Positions 57,517-61,798 of a stretch of DNA of 61,798 bases are shown here, one piece after another (positions within the stretch are counted from its first letter, which is position 1; each line of letters opens with the position of its first letter). The notes beneath the pieces were generated by a model that saw only the letters and a program-made list of their open reading frames with translations, ran no database searches and was not told the origin of the DNA. Origin of the DNA: W1P20-047 sp045118335 (GTDB lineage: Bacteria > Actinomycetota > Coriobacteriia > Coriobacteriales > Eggerthellaceae). The stretch lies in the NCBI GenBank assembly GCA_045118335.1, contig JBGUXY010000048.1, positions 1-61,798 on the forward strand. The letters are read 5' to 3'. A program made the position numbers and the translations under genes.

Positions 57517-57711
57517 ATGGGTCAAGACACTAGCACCACAGGTCTGAAGGTCCTTGGCGGTATCTTAGGATTCCTCTTTCCGATTGTTGGTCTCATCCTG
57601 TTCTTCGTCTGGCGCAAGAATAAACCGAGTGCAGCGAAAGTGTCGATTATCGCTGCGGCCATCAGCTTCGTTTTGGGTATCATCATGTATACCGTTGGCG
57701 GAGTGGGATAA
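57517..57711 (+). CDS. Small two-helix membrane protein, paralogue of the zinc-ribbon protein
   Basis: A 64-aa protein with LGGILGFLFPIVGLILFFVWRKNKPSAAKV and VSIIAAAISFVLGIIMYTVGGVG. It matches the membrane half of the preceding gene product closely (same PIVGLILFFVWR and NKP-x-x-AKV blocks) but lacks the zinc ribbon. AAAGGAAG lies upstream. It has its own terminator and so is independently expressed. Confidence 0.7.
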   Translation: MGQDTSTTGLKVLGGILGFLFPIVGLILFFVWRKNKPSAAKVSIIAAAISFVLGIIMYTVGGVG

Positions 57712-57745
57712 TTAGTTTTGCGAAGCCTCTGATTACACAAGCTGC

Positions 57746-57774
57746 AAAACCCCGCAATAGCGGGGTTTTGTTTT
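57746..57774 (+). terminator. Terminator after the small membrane protein
   Basis: AAAACCCCGC (57746-57755), loop AATA, GCGGGGTTTT (57760-57769), then GTTTT. A classic bidirectional terminator. The following stretch to 57963 has three TCACCTG-like direct repeats but no gene. Confidence 0.9.
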
Positions 57775-57963
57775 GATGAGCCACCTGCCCGATGCGTCAC
57801 CTGATAAATCACCTGCCCTAAGCTGTTGACTCACTTATGGCTCACTCAACTGACTTGGTGTCACTCCCCGTTTCCGACCCATCATTCTCATCGCCCAGCT
57901 ATCCTTAGGTGCGTATTTGGATAGAATGATGCAAACGAGCGTTTATGTGGGTAAGGGGTAGGT

Positions 57964-59199
57964 ATGCCACAAGTGCAGGGAACTTATCGGTTCGTGCAGG
58001 CGGCCACGGCATTCGTGGCGCTTTTACTGTGCGGGCTCGTGTACGCTTGGTCGCTGTTCGTGGATCCCCTTGAGGCTGAATTCGGCTGGACGCGCGCGCA
58101 GACGTCGCTGAACTTCACGATATCGCTCATCACGTTTTCGCTGGGCATGCTGGCGGCGGGCTGGCTCGATGGGCGGGGGCTGTCCAAGAAGGTGCTCTTT
58201 GCCACGGCGGTCCTGGTTGCAATAGGCTTCGTCGGTTGCTCGTTCACGCGCTCGCTTCTTTCCATCTACGTGTGCTATGGCGTGTTGGTGGGGCTTTCCA
58301 TCGGTTTGGTCACCGATGCGGTTATGGCCATGGCGCTGCGCTGGTATCCCGACAAGCAGGGGTTTGCATCAGGAGCCATGCTCATGGGCTTCGGCATGGG
58401 CGCCATGCTGCTTTCCCCGCTTGTCACCATGCTGCTCGGTGCCTTTAGCTGGCGGCTGACCTTCCTCATCTTGGGCCTGGTTTTCGGCGTTGCTTTCCTG
58501 TCGATTGCCGTCATTATGAAGGAGCCCCCACAACAGCTTGCAGAATCGCTGAAGAAGCAGGCGCAGGAGCAAAACATCATCTCGGCGCGTGACTACACGG
58601 CTGGCCAGATGATGCGCACGCCCGCATTCTGGAAGGTCATAGTGTGGCTGATCCTGGTTTCCAGTGGGGGACTCGCGCTCATCAGTCAAGCGGTGCCTGC
58701 TGCCGAAGACGTGCTGGCCAAGGGTGGCATCAACGCCCAGACGGCAGTGTTGATGGCAACGGCCGCCATGGGCAGCATCTCGCTGTTCAACGGGTTGGGG
58801 CGCCTTCTGAACGGTTTTTTGTGGGATCGCTTCGGCCATCGGGTTTCCGTGTTGTGGGTTTCTGTGGGCTATATCCTCTCGATGCTGTTGTGCGCGGTGG
58901 CTACGATGCTCGGCAGCTTTCCCTTGGTGGTGGTGGGTTTCATGCTCTTGGGTCTCATGTACGGCGGCAACATGTCCACGATGGCCGCGATGTGTGGCAG
59001 CTTCTTCGGTGCGAAGTACTTCAGCGTGAACTACGCCGTTGCCACTTGCCAGATGATTGTCGCGTCGGCTGTAGGCCCCACGCTGCTAGCTACCTTGCAA
59101 GGTGCCTCGGGCAACTACCTGCTGCCCTTCGAGGTCTTCTTGGGAATTGCCATTGTGGCTTTCGCTCTATCGTATACCGTGAATCCTCCGAGAGCATAG
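57964..59199 (+). CDS. MFS transporter, oxalate/formate antiporter (OFA) type
   Basis: A 411-aa protein with twelve membrane helices: FVALLLCGLVYAWSLFVDPLEAEFGWTRAQTSLNFTISL is the hallmark opening of OFA-family members; MGFGMGAMLLSPL and FNGLGRLLNGFLWDRFGHRVSVL mark the second half. These carry small carboxylates. The exact substrate is not readable. AAGGGG lies ~5 bp before ATG 57964. Ends in a long inverted repeat. Confidence 0.88.
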   Translation: MPQVQGTYRFVQAATAFVALLLCGLVYAWSLFVDPLEAEFGWTRAQTSLNFTISLITFSLGMLAAGWLDGRGLSKKVLFATAVLVAIGFVGCSFTRSLLSIYVCYGVLVGLSIGLVTDAVMAMALRWYPDKQGFASGAMLMGFGMGAMLLSPLVTMLLGAFSWRLTFLILGLVFGVAFLSIAVIMKEPPQQLAESLKKQAQEQNIISARDYTAGQMMRTPAFWKVIVWLILVSSGGLALISQAVPAAEDVLAKGGINAQTAVLMATAAMGSISLFNGLGRLLNGFLWDRFGHRVSVLWVSVGYILSMLLCAVATMLGSFPLVVVGFMLLGLMYGGNMSTMAAMCGSFFGAKYFSVNYAVATCQMIVASAVGPTLLATLQGASGNYLLPFEVFLGIAIVAFALSYTVNPPRA

Positions 59200-59292
59200 G
59201 TAGGGAGAAATAGGGTAGGTAGAAATAGGGACGGGTACGTTTTCTCATTTCCTATTTCTCTGGTCCCGATTATGAGAAAACGTACCCGTCCC
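59199..59292. repeat. 21-bp perfect inverted repeat plus short tandem copy
   Basis: Arms at 59228-59248 and 59272-59292 (starting GGGACGGGTACG) are perfectly complementary with a 23-nt loop; AGAAAT/ATTTCT extends the stem outside one mismatch. Immediately before, TAGGTAG and AGAAATAGGG occur twice in tandem (59199-59230). It separates convergent genes, but the stem is unusually long for a terminator and may be a dispersed repeat. Confidence 0.75.
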
Positions 59293-59353
59293 CATTTCTC
59301 ATCCGGCTGGTGGCAGAGCCGGTTGTCCGAGATTGCTGAAGGGGAGTGAGGTT

Positions 59354-59728
59354 TTAGTCTTCCCAGGGGAGCTTGGGGGATGGGGCTTCCTTCCATGGGG
59401 GGATGGTGTCGCTGGGGTCTTCCCAGGGTAGGCGTTTGCGCTCCCTCAAGATTTCGCTGGCTGAATCGGGAATAGAGCTTTGCGCATCTTCCATGTGCTG
59501 GTTCGCGTGAGCGGCTCGCAGGTTCAGCCATTCGCTTGCCTGCTTCTTGAGGTCATCCGCTTTGCCTGCATCGTCCGAGGGTTCGGTAGAGAATCCTCCC
59601 ATATCCACGAATTGGCGTGCCAGATGGCATAAAACCTCGGATGGCTCCATGCCTTGCGCTGCAGCTATGGCTTCGAAGCGGCGTGCGGTTTCCTCGTTGA
59701 CGGAAATCGAATAGGTGGTTGCAGTCAT
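59354..59728 (-). CDS. Ribbon-helix-helix protein, orphan antitoxin-like
   Basis: A 124-aa protein. The first ~45 residues (TTYSISVNEETARRFEAIAAAQGMEPSEVLCHLARQFV) fit an RHH DNA-binding fold of the RelB/DinJ kind. The C-terminal half is acidic and ends with repeated motifs LPWED, PPWKE, LPWED. No toxin-like gene is adjacent on either side. AAGG-type ribosome site upstream. It may be an antitoxin without partner or a stand-alone regulator. Confidence 0.65.
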   Translation of the reverse strand: MTATTYSISVNEETARRFEAIAAAQGMEPSEVLCHLARQFVDMGGFSTEPSDDAGKADDLKKQASEWLNLRAAHANQHMEDAQSSIPDSASEILRERKRLPWEDPSDTIPPWKEAPSPKLPWED

Positions 59729-60404
59729 CGCCTTCTCCTCGGGACCTGAAGGGTCGTTTCCCAGATAGATATCATAATGAAGTATGGTTCGGTCAGCTAC
59801 CGGATTTTGTCACATGCATCTCGAAAACAATCGGCTTGACATCAGCTTTGCAAGGGCGGGATGCGCGGTTGAGGTGGCGTTGCGAGCATGCAGTCAAGGC
59901 GGCCAAGACGTTAGCTGCCGCAGTTGTTTGAGTGCTGTTTCGCTTATCGTCCAAGTGGGTGTATTGATTGGATTTGCTTTCTAATCAATGGAGTAAAGCA
60001 ACACTTAATAGGTGTTCCATAGATTCTAATAGCTATCAGAATACCTAATATAAACACTCAATATATCCATGCTTTGAACAGGGAAAACAAAAAATAATAC
60101 TGATAATAAAATGCGAACAAATATGCTCTTGACAAGGAAAATAGGGGAGGTTATTTTAACCTCAATACGTTGTCGAATTCTGCAAAAGCCGACAACTGTA
60201 AGGTGTTATCAGCCAAGCCATGGTGTTCTGCCAAGCGCAATGACTTGCAGATTTCACATACGGGGGATTTCTGCAATCCATTATCTCCTCAATAGAGTCC
60301 AGTTCTGCTAAAGGCTCTCTCGATGCCGAGATGGAGCTTGTCCTATTGTGGGCAGCTTTCTCTGCGTTGAATGACATGAACGTGGGAAAGGGAATGGAGA
60401 TAAA
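59729..60404. other. Intergenic region, AT-rich from ~59985
   Basis: A 676-bp gap. Bases ~59985-60180 are clearly A+T-rich (~70%) compared with ~40% A+T around it. No frame here has convincing coding character. It contains one good promoter (60129-60157) reading towards the methyltransferase gene. The skew may mark transferred DNA or a regulator-binding region. Confidence 0.6.
60129..60157 (+). promoter_or_regulatory. Promoter-like pair upstream of the methyltransferase gene
   Basis: TTGACA (60129-60134), a 17-nt spacer and TATTTT (60152-60157). The -35 is perfect. The start codon is ~250 bp further, so a long leader would result. Confidence 0.5.
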
Positions 60405-61508
60405 ATGTCGGCTGATCAAATGACGCCAGCCGAGCGCGGTGCCGCAATAGCCAAGGGAGAGGGTGCGGACCGCCTGCCGTGTAATCCCAATATCGCAAAT
60501 GGCGTAGCCCGCATATACGGGTGCAAGATTTCGGCGTTCAACACCGATCCTAAAGCTATCGCAAAAGCTCAGATGGCTTCTTACGAGCGATTCGGAAGCG
60601 ATAGCCTCCGTGTGTTTACAGATTTGTTCACGTGGTGCGAGGCCATGGGGTGCACGGTCGTTGCTCCAGACGACGATACAGTCGATTTGGATCAACCTGT
60701 TATTTCGCGTGTTGAGGACATAGATAAGCTTCGTCCTGCCGATCCTTACAAGGATGGTCGTTTGCCCGTGCATCTAGAGGCCATGAAGTGGCTCAAGGAA
60801 TACTCCGAGGGCATCATGGGCTGTTCAGCTGGCGTGGTAGGTCCGTTCACGAATGCCTTTTTCCTCATCGGCGTGGACAATATGCTCAAGCTCTGCCACA
60901 AGAACCCGGAAGCCGTGCACAAGCTGTGCCAGGTGTCGCTGGAAACGTGCAAAGCGTATGCTGCGGCAGCCATGGAAATTGGTCTTGGCCCCACCATCTC
61001 CGAGCCAATGTCTTCATGCACAGTGGTGAGTCCCAAGGTGTTCCGAGATCTGTCGCTGCCGTATTTGAAGGAACTCGTGGATTTCATCCACGAGCGGGGT
61101 TTCAATCCGGTCATTCACATCTGTGGTCAGACGAACAAGATCTGGAAAGATGTTGCCGACCTCAATGTTGCTGGTTGGAGCATCGATAACGTGGCGAGCC
61201 TTACGGAATGCAAGGAAGCGGTAGGGGATACCACGAAGATTCTCGGAAATGTGGATCCGGGTCCCATCATGTATGCTGGAAGCACGACTGATGTTCGCAT
61301 AGGCACGCTTCAAGCCATCAAGGAAGGCTACGACAGCCCGAAGGGCTTCGTGTGCATGTCTGGCTGCAGCCTTCCGGTGGAGACGCCGTTCGAAAACATC
61401 GATGCGATGATGGATACCGTACGCGAGGTGGGCTATCCCGTCGATCCTGACAAGGTGGATGCGATGATGGAAGAAGCTCTGTTCATGAAGCAGAAGGAAG
61501 AGGCGTAA
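60405..61508 (+). CDS. MtaA/UroD-family corrinoid methyltransferase-like protein
   Basis: A 367-aa TIM-barrel protein of the uroporphyrinogen decarboxylase superfamily. True UroD active-site Arg/Asp motifs are not evident, whereas the zinc triad of methylcobamide methyltransferases is: HICGQTN (His-x-Cys) and, ~85 residues on, CMSGCSLP. These bind the thiol acceptor (CoM, or tetrahydrofolate-linked systems). Anaerobic gut actinobacteria use such proteins in demethylation of methoxylated compounds. No corrinoid protein or MtaB-like gene is in view here. GGAG seven bases before ATG 60405. An ABC ATPase gene follows after 168 bp. Confidence 0.85.
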   Translation: MSADQMTPAERGAAIAKGEGADRLPCNPNIANGVARIYGCKISAFNTDPKAIAKAQMASYERFGSDSLRVFTDLFTWCEAMGCTVVAPDDDTVDLDQPVISRVEDIDKLRPADPYKDGRLPVHLEAMKWLKEYSEGIMGCSAGVVGPFTNAFFLIGVDNMLKLCHKNPEAVHKLCQVSLETCKAYAAAAMEIGLGPTISEPMSSCTVVSPKVFRDLSLPYLKELVDFIHERGFNPVIHICGQTNKIWKDVADLNVAGWSIDNVASLTECKEAVGDTTKILGNVDPGPIMYAGSTTDVRIGTLQAIKEGYDSPKGFVCMSGCSLPVETPFENIDAMMDTVREVGYPVDPDKVDAMMEEALFMKQKEEA

Positions 61509-61676
61509 GTCTTCATGTGCCGCGAATGCCTTCTTTCTCATCTGCCCTCCGGATGAGCCGCATAGCTGTTCGACCGGGCGGCGAACCGACAAGGTAATAC
61601 GCTACCAAATTCATTACGGAAACAGGCTAGCGCAAGCGAGCTTTGGAAAGTGTTGTCTCAAAGGGAGAGAGAATAC

Positions 61677-61798
61677 ATGTTAGACATTCAAATCAAGGAC
61701 CTGCATTTCGCCTACCCGAGCCAGCCCGACAAGATGGTGCTCGGCGGGGTGGACTACAAGGTCAACAAGGGCGACTTCGTGTGCCTGCTGGGCCAGTC
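61677..61798 (+). CDS. ABC transporter ATP-binding protein, 5' end only
   Basis: The window ends 122 bp into this gene. The visible ~40 residues (LDIQIKDLHFAYPSQPDKM, then DFVCLLGQS) show the A-loop Tyr and the start of Walker A, typical of an importer ATPase. GGGAGAGAG precedes ATG 61677. The substrate cannot be told from this. Confidence 0.85.
   Translation, partial: MLDIQIKDLHFAYPSQPDKMVLGGVDYKVNKGDFVCLLGQ

Noticed and set aside
57825..57865. TTGACTCAC...CTCACTCAA segment as a fifth TGAGTC-type hairpin
   Set aside because: The arms do not pair in the same way as the four other copies; only a GACTCA half-site is shared.
60111..60311. A 66-aa frame in the AT-rich gap
   Set aside because: No ribosome site or coding-like composition; it overlaps the promoter-like pair.

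Overview
This window reads as a chromosomal segment of a high-G+C anaerobic actinobacterium, most likely class Coriobacteriia (Eggerthellaceae-like). The evidence is a division cluster with murC-ftsQ-ftsZ-sepF-yggT-divIVA and no ftsA, together with anaerobe-type genes (a nitrogenase-like protein, a radical SAM/SPASM enzyme, a MtaA-like methyltransferase). The taxon is inference; the sequence holds no 16S gene.

Layout. 1-2588: the 3' tail of an upstream gene (probably murG), then murC and ftsQ. 2589-37317: about 34.7 kb of accessory genes that separate ftsQ from ftsZ. From left to right this island holds: a YjdF-like gene with a structured leader; a fluoride riboswitch with crcB/fluC; a NifH-NifD-like single-chain fusion; a CASTOR/POLLUX-like ion channel behind a riboswitch-like leader with a terminator; a radical SAM/SPASM enzyme with a small exported YGP-motif protein; a DMT transporter; an intact but apparently catalytically dead IS1634-like transposase; yhdT-panF; an SDR; assorted small enzymes; and a five-gene operon (MATE-HATPase fusion, trimodular NRPS with terminal reductase, Sfp-type PPTase, STAS protein, RsbU-type phosphatase). 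37318-43499: ftsZ, yfiH/pgeF, yggS, sepF, proC, yggT, divIVA and a DUF167 gene. 43500-61798: icd, rnpB (minus strand), thiN-thiD, a 5'-truncated APC permease, a prolyl-iminopeptidase-like hydrolase, an acetamidase, a transaldolase-rho-sppA-metG run, two small paralogous membrane proteins, an OFA-type MFS transporter, an orphan RHH protein, an AT-rich gap, a MtaA-like corrinoid methyltransferase and the start of an ABC ATPase.

How genes work together. The best candidate for a new system is 23441-37079. A three-carrier NRPS with reductive release is made in one operon with its PPTase, an exporter carrying an RsbW-like ATPase domain, and a STAS/PP2C pair that senses an external signal. No sigma factor is encoded in the operon, so the partner switch may act on the exporter itself or on a sigma factor elsewhere. 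Other strong leads are the NflH-NflD fusion, the YGP peptide with its radical SAM enzyme, and several RNA switches.

Limits. All functional calls come from reading motifs by eye. No database search, folding or alignment was run. No tRNA gene and no CRISPR array was seen. Family names marked as candidate need a profile search.
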